Translations under genes and position numbers: made by a program | Part shown: positions 23,861-32,525 of the stretch, in pieces | Numbering within the stretch: position 1 is the first letter of the stretch | How the letters are laid out: every line of letters starts with the position of its first letter | Source of the DNA: Paludibacter sp. | GTDB lineage: Bacteria > Bacteroidota > Bacteroidia > Bacteroidales > Paludibacteraceae | Direction: 5' to 3' | Assembly (NCBI GenBank): GCA_028710415.1 | Contig: JAQTUE010000034.1 | Coordinates: 1-53,131 of the forward strand | DNA length: 53,131 nt | The notes under the pieces: generated by a model | What the model was told of the DNA's origin: nothing | The model's input: the letters and a program-made list of their open reading frames with translations, nothing else | Databases searched by the model: none

Positions 23861-25204
23861 ATGCAAAACATTAAACTATCTATCGACAAAGCGTTTGGAT
23901 TTATATCCGAACAAAATGTAGCCGGATACAAAGCGCAGGTAGCAGCAGCGAATGCAGCTTTGCACAATGGCACCGGAAAAGGGAGTGATTTCCTGGGTTG
24001 GTTGAACTTACCGTCGTCCATCGATGAAGCACATTTAACCGACATTGAAAACACGGCTAAAATCCTTCGGGATAATTGTGAAGTGGTTGTAGTTATTGGT
24101 ATCGGTGGAAGCTATTTGGGAGCAAAAGCAGTGATAGATGCCTTATCAAATAGTTTCGACTGGTTGCAAACAGAACGTAAATCACCGGTTGTGGTCTATG
24201 CAGGTCAGAATATTGGCGAAGATTACCTGTACGAACTACAGGAAATGTTGAAAAACAAGAAATTTGGGATTATCTCCATCTCTAAATCGGGAACTACTAC
24301 CGAACCAGCCTTGGCTTTCCGTTTATTAAAGACACAACTGGAAGACCAGCAAGGAAAAGCAGCAGCCCAAAAACTGATTGTTGCCATTACTGACAAATCA
24401 CGTGGTGCACTCCGCACACTGGCAACCCAGGAAGGTTACAAGACATTCGTCATTGAAGACAATATCGGAGGACGCTATTCAGTTTTATCACCGGTAGGTT
24501 TATTGCCAATAGCTGTTGCAGGTTTTGACGTTCGTCAACTGGTTGCAGGAGCAGTGACTATGGAAACAGTATGCGGATTGGATGCTAAGTTTGAAGAAAA
24601 CCCTGCCGCACAATATGCAGCTGTACGTAATGAATTGTACAAAAACGGTAAAGGTATTGAGATACTTGTAAATTTTCACCCAAAAATGCATTTCATCGGA
24701 GAATGGTGGAAACAGCTATACGGTGAAAGCGAAGGAAAAGAAAACAAAGGCATATTCCCTGCTTCAGTTGATTTCACATCTGACTTGCACTCCATGGGAC
24801 AATGGATCCAGGAAGGCGAACGTACCATCTTTGAAACTGTGATATCCATCAAAGAATCAAATTACACGAAGATATTCCCTACTTCAGCCGACAACCTTGA
24901 TGGTTTAAACTTCCTGGCCGGTAAAAGGGTAGATGAAGTAAATAAAATGGCAGAACTGGGAACACAGATTGCACACATTGATGGCGGTGTTCCTAACTTA
25001 AAAGTTGAATTACCTAAACTTAACGAGTATTATTTAGGGGAAATGTTGTATTTCTTTGAAAAGGCTTGTGGTATCAGCGGGTATTTGTTGGGTGTTAATC
25101 CATTCGACCAACCGGGTGTAGAAGCTTATAAGAAAAATATGTTTGCATTACTTGAGAAACCGGGTTTTGAAGCCGAAACAAAAGCAATCAAAGCACGGAT
25201 TTAA
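23861..25204 (+). CDS. pgi: Glucose-6-phosphate isomerase
   Basis: Interconverts glucose-6-phosphate and fructose-6-phosphate. It is 447 residues, the short bacterial form. Landmarks are I-G-I-G-G-S-Y-L-G-A-K-A, S-K-S-G-T-T-T-E-P-A (sugar-phosphate binding), G-G-R-Y-S-V-L-S-P-V-G and the catalytic H-x-E-W-W / Q-L-Y-G-E-S-E-G-K region. It ends in a strong terminator and belongs to the same directional run as lysS and gpsA. Confidence 0.97.
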   Translation: MQNIKLSIDKAFGFISEQNVAGYKAQVAAANAALHNGTGKGSDFLGWLNLPSSIDEAHLTDIENTAKILRDNCEVVVVIGIGGSYLGAKAVIDALSNSFDWLQTERKSPVVVYAGQNIGEDYLYELQEMLKNKKFGIISISKSGTTTEPALAFRLLKTQLEDQQGKAAAQKLIVAITDKSRGALRTLATQEGYKTFVIEDNIGGRYSVLSPVGLLPIAVAGFDVRQLVAGAVTMETVCGLDAKFEENPAAQYAAVRNELYKNGKGIEILVNFHPKMHFIGEWWKQLYGESEGKENKGIFPASVDFTSDLHSMGQWIQEGERTIFETVISIKESNYTKIFPTSADNLDGLNFLAGKRVDEVNKMAELGTQIAHIDGGVPNLKVELPKLNEYYLGEMLYFFEKACGISGYLLGVNPFDQPGVEAYKKNMFALLEKPGFEAETKAIKARI

Positions 25205-25231
25205 GATCCGGTCATTCAGACCTATTAGAAT

Positions 25232-25269
25232 AAAAAAAACATCTGCAAAATCATGCAGATGTTTTTTTT
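25232..25269 (+). terminator. Terminator after pgi
   Basis: AACATCTGCA pairs with TGCAGATGTT around AAATCA, flanked by A8 and T8, 27 bases past the pgi stop. It probably also serves the convergent lipoprotein gene. Confidence 0.9.
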
Positions 25270-25286
25270 ATGTGTATTGATTCCTG

Positions 25287-25844
25287 TCATTGCTTATTTA
25301 CAGAGAGTGGTTTTGGCAACCGGATAGGAGTTCTTAAGACTACAGACATTGAATTATTCCCATAACTGGAAGAACTACTAAAGTCAGCATCAGAGCTTAG
25401 ATAAAATGAAATTTTTGCATCACTGCTTGCTTTCTTTGCAACATATCTGAAAGGGAAATAAAGGCTTTGAATTTTGTTTTTAAATACGAATTTACCGTTC
25501 GCATAGTCGGAAGCTGAGGCTAAGAATATTGAATCCAGGGAGATCTTAGCGGGAAACAACAACTTCGTGGAACTGGTATCTGACTGGATGACATTACAAA
25601 CTGAGAGATTATTTGAGAAGCCCCAGAATAACATTCTAAACGTGACTGTATCTCCCACCTGAATAGTATCCAGGCGGATTATACCAGCCACATCAGTCAG
25701 GTACCTGTTTAGGGTATCTGTTTTATTAGCAATGGGGCTTGTGACAAACAATATCTGGGGAGTGCTGTTGGAAGATCCGTTCATATCGCAGGAAGTCATG
25801 GCAAATGCAATGATTCCTATAAGTATAAATAATCGAGTTTTCAT
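25287..25844 (-). CDS. Putative lipoprotein of unknown function
   Basis: About 185 residues from MKTRLFILIGIIAFAMTSCD, a lipoprotein signal with lipobox A-M-T-S-C, so the protein should be lipid-anchored outside the inner membrane. The mature part is rich in Ser/Thr and beta-type sequence, with no family I recognise. The longer start at 25874 would put ten residues ahead of the signal peptide and is less likely. It is convergent with pgi. Confidence 0.75.
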   Translation of the reverse strand: MKTRLFILIGIIAFAMTSCDMNGSSNSTPQILFVTSPIANKTDTLNRYLTDVAGIIRLDTIQVGDTVTFRMLFWGFSNNLSVCNVIQSDTSSTKLLFPAKISLDSIFLASASDYANGKFVFKNKIQSLYFPFRYVAKKASSDAKISFYLSSDADFSSSSSYGNNSMSVVLRTPIRLPKPLSVNKQ

Positions 25845-25971
25845 AATTGGAACTAATTTGCTACAAAAATACAAAAATTATACCAAAACTCCCTTACAAA
25901 CACTAACATATTAAAATAAGAAGTAGAAATACGTAAAATAATCTCCGTATCTTTACTTCCTATAACATCTG

Positions 25972-26044
25972 TCGGGGTGACAAGACTCGAACCTGCGACC
26001 TCTACGTCCCGAACGTAGCGCGCTACCTACTGCGCCACACCCCG
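25972..26044 (-). tRNA. tRNA-Pro (anticodon CGG)
   Basis: On the reverse strand the acceptor CGGGGTG pairs with CACCCCG. The anticodon arm is CTACG-TTCGGGA-CGTAG (anticodon CGG, codon CCG), the D-arm is GCGC/GCGC and the T-arm has TTCGAGT. The discriminator base is A and CCA is not encoded. There is no terminator or second tRNA next to it. Confidence 0.95.
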
Positions 26045-26223
26045 CATTAAGAAAGAGCAAAATTACAAAATTTTTCGTTTCACGGGATTAATTACCTCAA
26101 AAAAGTAAAAAAAATGAATTAAAAAAATATTTTATTTCATGAACAATAATTCAAACTGCCTGTTTAGGTTGAATATTGGCTATTTCGTATGACAAAAAGA
26201 GCCATTTTAACTGACAAAATAAG

Positions 26224-26231
26224 TATCTTTG
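26224..26231 (+). promoter_or_regulatory. Putative -7 box (TATCTTTG) for the HAD gene
   Basis: It fits TAnnTTTG and lies 18 bases before the ATG at 26250. It also excludes the TTG start at 26229. Confidence 0.55.
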
Positions 26232-26249
26232 CAGAAAATTTTTAACTAC

Positions 26250-27014
26250 ATGTTTACAACAGAAATAGAAAAATTTATCAAGACAAATAAATATTCGACC
26301 TTTTCCCCAAAGGCGATATTCTTTGATATGGATGGAGTACTTTTCGATTCAATGGGAAGTCATGCCATTGCCTGGGTTGGCGCGTTGAAACAAATGGGGC
26401 TTCCCTTCACCGAAGAGGAAGCTTATATGAATGAAGGAAGAACCGGCGCCTCCACCATTGATGAGGTTTTTGTGAAACAACATGGACGTAGTGCCACTGA
26501 AGAAGAGAAACAAACCATCTACCGGCTGAAATCAAAATTGTTTGATGCTTTCAAACATCACGAGAAGATTCCTTATGTCACTGAATTATTAAAAAAAATA
26601 CAGGCACAGGAATTAGAAATATATGTTGTTACCGGCTCGGGTCAACCCAGCCTGATTGATAGTCTGGAAAGCAAGTTCCCGGGCATTTTTAATAAGAATA
26701 AAATGGTAACTGCATTTGATGTAAAAATAGGGAAACCTCATCCAGAGCCTTATCTAATGGCATTAAAGAAATCAGGATTATGTCCCTGGGAAGCAGTGGT
26801 AATCGAGAACGCCCCGCTAGGTGTAGAATCGGCTTCAAAAGCAGGGATATTTACAATAGCCGTAAACACTGGACCTTTAAATTCATCGATCTTATTGGAT
26901 AGCGGAGCTAATCTTGTATTTGACAATATGAATGAGTTGTATGAAAAATGGGAAACTTTCAGAAAGAACTGGTATGCAGGCACCAATGAAAAAAGGCATC
27001 AAAAGACCAACTAA
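26250..27014 (+). CDS. HAD-superfamily phosphatase/phosphomutase-like hydrolase
   Basis: 254 residues. F-F-D-M-D-G-V-L-F-D-S (residues 24-34) holds the nucleophile D26 and acid D28. The later motifs are V-V-T-G-S-G (motif II), K-P-H-P-E-P (motif III Lys) and V-I-E-N-A-P-L-G-V (motif IV). The cap type resembles beta-phosphoglucomutase/phosphonatase-like HADs. It sits just before hisD and hisC, while hisB is absent nearby, so a histidinol-phosphatase role is conceivable, but known bacterial HisB phosphatases have a different HAD subclass. A sugar-phosphate phosphatase is the safer call. Confidence 0.85.
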   Translation: MFTTEIEKFIKTNKYSTFSPKAIFFDMDGVLFDSMGSHAIAWVGALKQMGLPFTEEEAYMNEGRTGASTIDEVFVKQHGRSATEEEKQTIYRLKSKLFDAFKHHEKIPYVTELLKKIQAQELEIYVVTGSGQPSLIDSLESKFPGIFNKNKMVTAFDVKIGKPHPEPYLMALKKSGLCPWEAVVIENAPLGVESASKAGIFTIAVNTGPLNSSILLDSGANLVFDNMNELYEKWETFRKNWYAGTNEKRHQKTN

Positions 27015-27019
27015 ATTTG
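27012..27019 (+). promoter_or_regulatory. Putative -7 box (TAAATTTG) for hisD
   Basis: It overlaps the stop codon of the HAD gene (27012-27014) and lies 70 bases before hisD. No clear -33 element is seen, so hisD may also be read through from the HAD gene. Confidence 0.35.
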
Positions 27020-27089
27020 TAAACATTACTTTTGGAAATAGTATTTCGTATTCAACTATAATTTTCAAAACCTAAGAAAATAGAAACAC

Positions 27090-28406
27090 ATGCAAGTTAT
27101 CAAATATCCTTCCCGTGAAGAATGGACATCATTGTTAACCCGTCCCTCTTACGATAGTACTTTACTATTTGATTCCGTTCAAAAAGTATTGGACGAAGTT
27201 CGAAGCCGTGGAGATAAAGCCATAAAGTATTATACAAAACAATTTGACCAGGTAAGCCTGGAAAGCATAGAAGTAACGAAAGAAGAAATAGCCGAGGCTG
27301 AGAAACTGGTATCGGTAAATCTGAAACAGGCAATTGAAATGGCCAGGCGTAATATCTGGAAGTTCCATTCAGAGCAACAACAGGAATTACCTGAAATTCA
27401 GACTTCACCGGGCGTGTATTGCTGGCAGAAGGCTATTGCCATTGAAAAAGTAGGTTTGTATGTACCCGGAGGGACAGCACCCCTATTCTCCACTGTTTTA
27501 ATGCTTGGAATACCCGCCCAGATAGCGGAATGCAATCAGGTTATATTATGCACCCCTCCAAATAAAGAAGGGAAAATACATCCTGCCGTTCTCTATGCTG
27601 CAAAAGTAGCGGGTATCCATCGTATTTTTAAAGTCGGAGGATCACAGGCTATCGCAGCCATGGCTTACGGCACCGAAACCGTACCGAAGGTATATAAGAT
27701 TTTTGGTCCGGGAAACCAATATGTGACAGCTGCCAAACAATTGGTATCCTTGCGTGATGTAGCCATAGATATGCCTGCCGGTCCATCGGAAGTTGAAGTA
27801 ATAGCCGATGAGACATCCAATCCAGCCTATATTGCAGCAGATCTGCTTTCACAAGCTGAACATGGAGTGGACAGCCAGGTCATACTATTGACTGTCAGTG
27901 AGAAAATTATCGAACCTGTCCTTGAGCAAATTGAAATACAACTGGAACAACTGCCAAGAAAAGAACTGGCACGAAAAGCGTTGGAAAACAGTAAAATAAT
28001 TTTACTCAAAACGCTGGAAGAAGCAGTGGAAATGACGAATGAGTATGCACCTGAGCACCTGATAATATCCACTCGTTTCTACATGGGTGTTGCAGCCAAT
28101 ATCATCAATGCCGGATCTGTCTTTCTGGGCAACTATACCCCGGAAAGCGCCGGAGATTATGCTTCGGGAACAAATCATACTTTACCAACCAATGGGTATG
28201 CCAAAGCTTATAATGGAGTGAATCTGGATAGCTTTATCCGGAAAGTAACATTTCAACAGATCACTCAGGAAGGCCTGACCAACTTAAGCAATGCCATCAT
28301 ATTAATGGCTGAAAGTGAAGATTTGCAGGCTCATAGCAATGCGGTAAAAATAAGATTAATTGAAGAAAAAGAAGTAGAAGAAAGATTTAGCAGCCATAGA
28401 AGATAG
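27090..28406 (+). CDS. hisD: Histidinol dehydrogenase
   Basis: Oxidises histidinol to histidine in two NAD-dependent steps. It is 438 residues. Landmarks are Y-V-P-G-G-T-A-P-L-F-S-T-V near 123, G-P-G-N-Q-Y-V-T-A-A-K, D-M-P-A-G-P-S-E-V, the zinc and catalytic region Q-A-E-H-G-V-D-S-Q and A-P-E-H-L. hisC follows after 111 bases filled partly by a TAGTAGG repeat that starts in the stop codon. hisG and hisB, its usual neighbours, are not here. Confidence 0.97.
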   Translation: MQVIKYPSREEWTSLLTRPSYDSTLLFDSVQKVLDEVRSRGDKAIKYYTKQFDQVSLESIEVTKEEIAEAEKLVSVNLKQAIEMARRNIWKFHSEQQQELPEIQTSPGVYCWQKAIAIEKVGLYVPGGTAPLFSTVLMLGIPAQIAECNQVILCTPPNKEGKIHPAVLYAAKVAGIHRIFKVGGSQAIAAMAYGTETVPKVYKIFGPGNQYVTAAKQLVSLRDVAIDMPAGPSEVEVIADETSNPAYIAADLLSQAEHGVDSQVILLTVSEKIIEPVLEQIEIQLEQLPRKELARKALENSKIILLKTLEEAVEMTNEYAPEHLIISTRFYMGVAANIINAGSVFLGNYTPESAGDYASGTNHTLPTNGYAKAYNGVNLDSFIRKVTFQQITQEGLTNLSNAIILMAESEDLQAHSNAVKIRLIEEKEVEERFSSHRR

Positions 28407-28441
28407 TAGGTAATGGGTAGTAGGTAGTAGGTAGAAAGTAG
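28404..28441. repeat. TAGTAGG/TAGAAAG array starting at the hisD stop
   Basis: Units TAGTAGG, TAATGGG, TAGTAGG, TAGTAGG and TAGAAAG. The first TAG is the hisD stop codon. Same family as 23721-23753. Confidence 0.75.
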
Positions 28442-28517
28442 TATTGCTAACAACCAGCAAACCTATAGGGGGATGAGACCGATAATAACAAGTTTTCAAA
28501 TAACACGAAGAAAAGAT

Positions 28518-29546
28518 ATGGACATACAAAAATTATTACGCGAGAATATACGTCAGTTGCACCCTTACTCATGCGCCCGTGATGAATTCAAAGGGGAAGC
28601 ATCGGTATACCTGGATGCGAATGAGAATCCATACAATGCACCCTATAACCGCTATCCCGACCCGCTGCAATGGGAAGTCAAGGAACAGATTTCAAAAGTA
28701 AAAAACGTTCCGGCAGAAAATATATTCCTGGGTAACGGAAGCGATGAACCTATTGATTTATTGTTTCGGGCGTTTTGTGAACCAAGGCTTGATAATGTGG
28801 TTGCCATTGAACCTACTTATGGCATGTATAAAGTAAGTGCTGCCATTAATGATGTGGAATACCGCAAAGTGTTGTTGGATGAGAATTTCCAGTTCTCCGC
28901 CGAAAAACTATTGGCTGCAACGAACCTGTATACTAAAATAATATGGCTATGCTCTCCCAATAATCCAACGGGTAATAGCTTAGATCGCAATGAGATAGTA
29001 AAGCTGTTGAATTCGTTTGAAGGTATCGTAGTTTTGGATGAAGCTTATATTGACTTTGCTACTGATGGCAGTTTTTCTGAGCAACTCTCGAAATACCCGA
29101 ATTTAGTTATCCTTCAAACATTCTCAAAAGCCTGGGGAAATGCAGCAATACGACTGGGCATGGCATTTGCCTCGCTGGAAATCATTGCAATACTGAATAA
29201 AATAAAATACCCTTACAATATCAATATCCTGACTCAAAAGCATATACTTACATCCCTTAAAAATGCTAACCAGGTAAAAACATGGGTAAAAACCATACTG
29301 ACAGAAAGGACTGTATTAATCGACTCACTACAAAAGCTTTCACTGGTGCAACATGTTTATGCAACAGATGCGAATTTTGTTTTGGTAAAAGTAGCAAATG
29401 CCAATGCCACTTATCAGTATCTGGTTGATAAAAGCATTATCGTACGTAACCGGAATACAGTCACCTTATGCAATGACTGCTTACGCATAACAGTAGGAAC
29501 ACCAGAGGAGAATAAAACCTTGCTTGAAGAATTGAAGAAACTATGA
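28518..29546 (+). CDS. hisC: Histidinol-phosphate aminotransferase
   Basis: A PLP enzyme converting imidazole-acetol phosphate and glutamate to histidinol phosphate. It is 342 residues from MDIQKLLREN. L-D-A-N-E-N-P (substrate loop), P-N-N-P-T-G-N, V-V-L-D-E-A-Y-I-D-F and the Lys-PLP segment T-F-S-K-A-W-G are all present. It overlaps the next gene by 4 bases (ATGA). The longer start at 28473 covers unconserved sequence. Confidence 0.95.
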   Translation: MDIQKLLRENIRQLHPYSCARDEFKGEASVYLDANENPYNAPYNRYPDPLQWEVKEQISKVKNVPAENIFLGNGSDEPIDLLFRAFCEPRLDNVVAIEPTYGMYKVSAAINDVEYRKVLLDENFQFSAEKLLAATNLYTKIIWLCSPNNPTGNSLDRNEIVKLLNSFEGIVVLDEAYIDFATDGSFSEQLSKYPNLVILQTFSKAWGNAAIRLGMAFASLEIIAILNKIKYPYNINILTQKHILTSLKNANQVKTWVKTILTERTVLIDSLQKLSLVQHVYATDANFVLVKVANANATYQYLVDKSIIVRNRNTVTLCNDCLRITVGTPEENKTLLEELKKL

Positions 29547-30271
29547 GTTCCTGTAAATTTAAGATAAAGTTTAAATTTACTGTATTAGGATTAGCTTTTC
29601 TTCCTTTAGTTACTTTTGCATCTCACAAAGTGTATGTGATCCATGGGTATGGAGGTTTTGCCCTTCAAATGGAAAAGATCAATAAGGGTCTTATGAAGAA
29701 TGGTTATATCACTGAAAATCACACTTACTTAAGTTTATCAGAAGATCTGGACAGTCTTGGCCACGACCTTTACAAAAAAGTAAAAGAAGAAAACTTTGAT
29801 ACGGTTTCATTTGTAACCCATTCCATGGGAGCATTGGTTGTTCGTTCCATGCATCAGTATCTGTCACCCACAGAACATTTTCCTTATATATTCCGGATTG
29901 TAATGTTAGCTCCGCCCAATAAAGGAACAGAACTGGCTAACGGGTTATCAAATCCGGCATTAAAATATATTCTAGGGACTAATGTAGAGCATATGCGGAC
30001 CGATTCAAATTCATACGCTAACAGATTACCAGTCCCAACCTGTGAGACCGGGATCATTGCCGGGATAAAAGGCACCAGGCCGTGGTTTAATCCATTCATG
30101 AAAGAAGATAATGATGGGGTTGTATCCCTGAGCTTAACCAAACTTGGAAATGAAAAAGAGCTGGTGATCATTAATTCAACACATGCCCTAATGACACAAC
30201 AGAATAAAGTTATTAAACTGATAATTTATTTTATGAAGACTGGTTCATTCAAAAATTACAAGTCTAAATAA
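29543..30271 (+). CDS. Secreted alpha/beta-hydrolase (lipase/esterase-like)
   Basis: 242 residues with an N-terminal hydrophobic signal (C-K-F-K-I-K-F-K-F-T-V-L-G-L-A-F-L-P-L-V). V-I-H-G-Y-G-G is the oxyanion strand, T-H-S-M-G-A is the nucleophile elbow (serine in G/T-H-S-M-G), D-N-D-G-V-V gives a candidate acid and N-S-T-H-A-L a candidate histidine. It resembles triacylglycerol lipase/PGAP1-like hydrolases. The 4-base overlap with hisC indicates co-transcription, though the functional link is unclear. Confidence 0.85.
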   Translation: MSSCKFKIKFKFTVLGLAFLPLVTFASHKVYVIHGYGGFALQMEKINKGLMKNGYITENHTYLSLSEDLDSLGHDLYKKVKEENFDTVSFVTHSMGALVVRSMHQYLSPTEHFPYIFRIVMLAPPNKGTELANGLSNPALKYILGTNVEHMRTDSNSYANRLPVPTCETGIIAGIKGTRPWFNPFMKEDNDGVVSLSLTKLGNEKELVIINSTHALMTQQNKVIKLIIYFMKTGSFKNYKSK

Positions 30272-30427
30272 ATACAGTCCTGAACAACTCATATCAAACA
30301 GAAAAAATCAAAATCTGATTTTTTGTTGCCTGCAATTGACATATTAACTAATTGTAGTATATTTACACACTAAAAACGTGACAGCATTTACTCCTGTCAT
30401 CCAACATTTTAAACAGAATAAACGAAT

Positions 30428-30889
30428 ATGATCATCGTAAACAATTTTAATGAATTAGAACAGTACGTTGGGAAAGAATTAGGCGTATCGGATTACATCA
30501 CCATTTCGCAAGCACAAATTAACCTGTTTGCTGATGCAACACTTGATCACCAATGGATACATGTGGATACGGAACGAGCAAAAACAGAAAGCCCATATAA
30601 AACTACAATAGCTCATGGTTATCTGAACTTATCGGTTTTACCTCATTTATGGGAACAGATTGTTGAAGTCAGGAACTCGAAACTAACTGTGAATTATGGA
30701 ATTGAAAAGCTGCGATTCAACCAACCGGTATTGGTGGATAGTGAGGTCAGGTTGCGTGCCAGCCTTCGCTCCATCATTAACCTGAGGGGTACCACCAAAG
30801 CTGAAATACAGGTATCCATGGAAATTAAAGACAATAGGAAAACCGCGTTGGATGCAACCATTGTATTCCTATATCATTTTAATTCATAA
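30428..30889 (+). CDS. MaoC-like (R)-specific enoyl-CoA hydratase family protein
   Basis: A 153-residue hot-dog-fold protein. F-A-D-A-T-L-D-H-Q-W-I-H-V-D and T-I-A-H-G-Y-L form the hydratase-2 motif with its Asp and His. It probably hydrates an enoyl-CoA; the substrate is unknown. It stands alone with short flanking gaps. Confidence 0.9.
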   Translation: MIIVNNFNELEQYVGKELGVSDYITISQAQINLFADATLDHQWIHVDTERAKTESPYKTTIAHGYLNLSVLPHLWEQIVEVRNSKLTVNYGIEKLRFNQPVLVDSEVRLRASLRSIINLRGTTKAEIQVSMEIKDNRKTALDATIVFLYHFNS

Positions 30890-31086
30890 AACTTTATCCA
30901 TACTATTCTAATTGCGTATCAAAGCGGTTAAAAACATTTCTTCCAATCATCAATACCGATATTCGCCCGGTGTTTGTAAAAAAGATCAAAAGGATTCAAG
31001 AACAATAATATTTCCTGCATTGTTTTACTGTGATTAATAGTTTATCACTTTTTTTCAAAGTATTCATTATTCTAACATTCATCTTT

Positions 31087-32076
31087 ATGCTTTACAGAAG
31101 ATTAGGAAAAACAGATATACAGTTACCCTCCATCGGGTTAGGCTGTATGGGAATGAGTCATGGATATGGCGAACCCAACGATGAAGAGTCTATCGCCACA
31201 TTGGAAAAAGCTATTGAAATTGGTGTAACATTTTGGGACACAGCTGATATTTATGGAGCCGGGAAGAATGAAGAACTGATTGCAAAAGTTTTAAAACCAA
31301 ACCGGGATAAGATATTCCTGGCTACTAAGTTTGGATTTATACCCGGTGTTGAAAACAAATACGCCTTTGGTTTTGATGCTTCTCCAAAATACATGAAGAC
31401 TGCAGTGGAAAACAGCCTGAGACGCCTGCAAACAGATGTAATTGACTTATATTATGCCCACCGTATTGATCCAAATGTTCCTGTTGAAGAAACTGTAGGT
31501 GCCATGGCTGACCTTGTGAAAGAAGGGAAAGTTCGTTTTCTTGGGTTATCGGAAGTTTCAGCCAATACCCTTAAACGTGCTTGTGCGGTTCATCCCATTT
31601 CAGCCCTCCAAAGTGAATACTCATTGTTAACCAGGGATGTTGAGAAGGAAATTCTTCCAGTTTGTCTTGAACTGGGTGTTACCTTTGTTCCGTTTAGTCC
31701 GCTTGCACGTGGATTAATGACCAACACACTGGATATAAGCAAATTGAAAGACGGAGATTTCCGTAAGACATTGCCGCGTTACCAACAGGAACACGAGCAA
31801 AACAACACTTTACTAGCACAGGGTTTTGCAATGATTGCAAAAAGGAAGTATTGCACCCCTTCACAATTGGCATTAGCCTGGGTACTGGCACAGGGTGAAC
31901 ACATCATTCCTATTCCCGGCACTAAACGGCGAACCTATTTAATTGAAAATGTAGGTGCAATTGGCATGGTACTTACCAATCATGACCTGGCAGAAATAGA
32001 TGAATTGCTTGCAAAATATCCCAACATAGGGGAACGCTATAACGCGAACAGTAATAAATTGGTCGATAAAAATTAA
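31087..32076 (+). CDS. Aldo/keto reductase
   Basis: 329 residues from MLYRRLGKTDIQLPSIGLGC. The catalytic tetrad is visible: D and Y in D-T-A-D-I-Y-G, K in A-T-K-F-G-F and H in Y-A-H-R-I-D. NADPH-binding P-I-P-G-T-K-R-R lies near the end. It is a close relative of the YakC/AKR13 type. The earlier start at 31030 adds a hydrophobic stretch without support. The substrate is unknown. Confidence 0.93.
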   Translation: MLYRRLGKTDIQLPSIGLGCMGMSHGYGEPNDEESIATLEKAIEIGVTFWDTADIYGAGKNEELIAKVLKPNRDKIFLATKFGFIPGVENKYAFGFDASPKYMKTAVENSLRRLQTDVIDLYYAHRIDPNVPVEETVGAMADLVKEGKVRFLGLSEVSANTLKRACAVHPISALQSEYSLLTRDVEKEILPVCLELGVTFVPFSPLARGLMTNTLDISKLKDGDFRKTLPRYQQEHEQNNTLLAQGFAMIAKRKYCTPSQLALAWVLAQGEHIIPIPGTKRRTYLIENVGAIGMVLTNHDLAEIDELLAKYPNIGERYNANSNKLVDKN

Positions 32077-32151
32077 GTATAGTAAAACCCATTTATTTTA
32101 AAACCAATCAAATACGCCTACTTTATAAGACAGGCATAAAAATGGTATGTT

Positions 32152-32232
32152 TTACAACTATGTTGTCATCATTAACATCCTTTAATTAATAATTATACAA
32201 CTATGTTTTTTGTAATTAGAATATAGTTGTAT
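32152..32232 (+). promoter_or_regulatory. Operator-like ACAACTAT repeats upstream of tatA
   Basis: ATACAACTAT (32195-32204) is inverted perfectly as ATAGTTGTAT (32223-32232), and ACAACTATGTTGT near 32153-32165 is a further palindromic copy. Three related half-sites within 80 bases, ending ~58 bases before the tatA ATG, look like a repressor or activator binding region. Confidence 0.55.
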
Positions 32233-32289
32233 TTTTACAGCATATTAGTTGTTTTGAATTTATTTTGAAAAACATAAAAATTATTTGAT

Positions 32290-32523
32290 ATGAGCCACTT
32301 ACTTTTTTTAGATTCACCTGTTATCATTGTCATTGCTTTAATCTTTTTGCTATTATTCGGTGGAAAAAAAATTCCTGAACTGATGAAAGGATTGGGAAAA
32401 GGAATTAAAAGTTTCAAAGAAGGAATGAATGAAGTTGAAAATGAAATAAAAGATGCAACTACTGATACCAAAAAAGAAGCACACAAAGACACTAAAGATG
32501 ACAAATTAGATTCAGCTAAATAA
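32290..32523 (+). CDS. tatA: Sec-independent translocase subunit TatA
   Basis: 77 residues. A short N-terminal membrane helix (~8-24, I-I-V-I-A-L-I-F-L-L-L-F) is followed by F-G-G-K-K-I-P-E-L, an amphipathic helix (G-L-G-K-G-I-K-S-F-K-E-G) and a charged tail, the full TatA/E pattern. It forms the translocation pore for folded proteins. The tatC start codon follows 2 bases after its stop. Confidence 0.95.
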   Translation: MSHLLFLDSPVIIVIALIFLLLFGGKKIPELMKGLGKGIKSFKEGMNEVENEIKDATTDTKKEAHKDTKDDKLDSAK

Positions 32524-32525
32524 GC

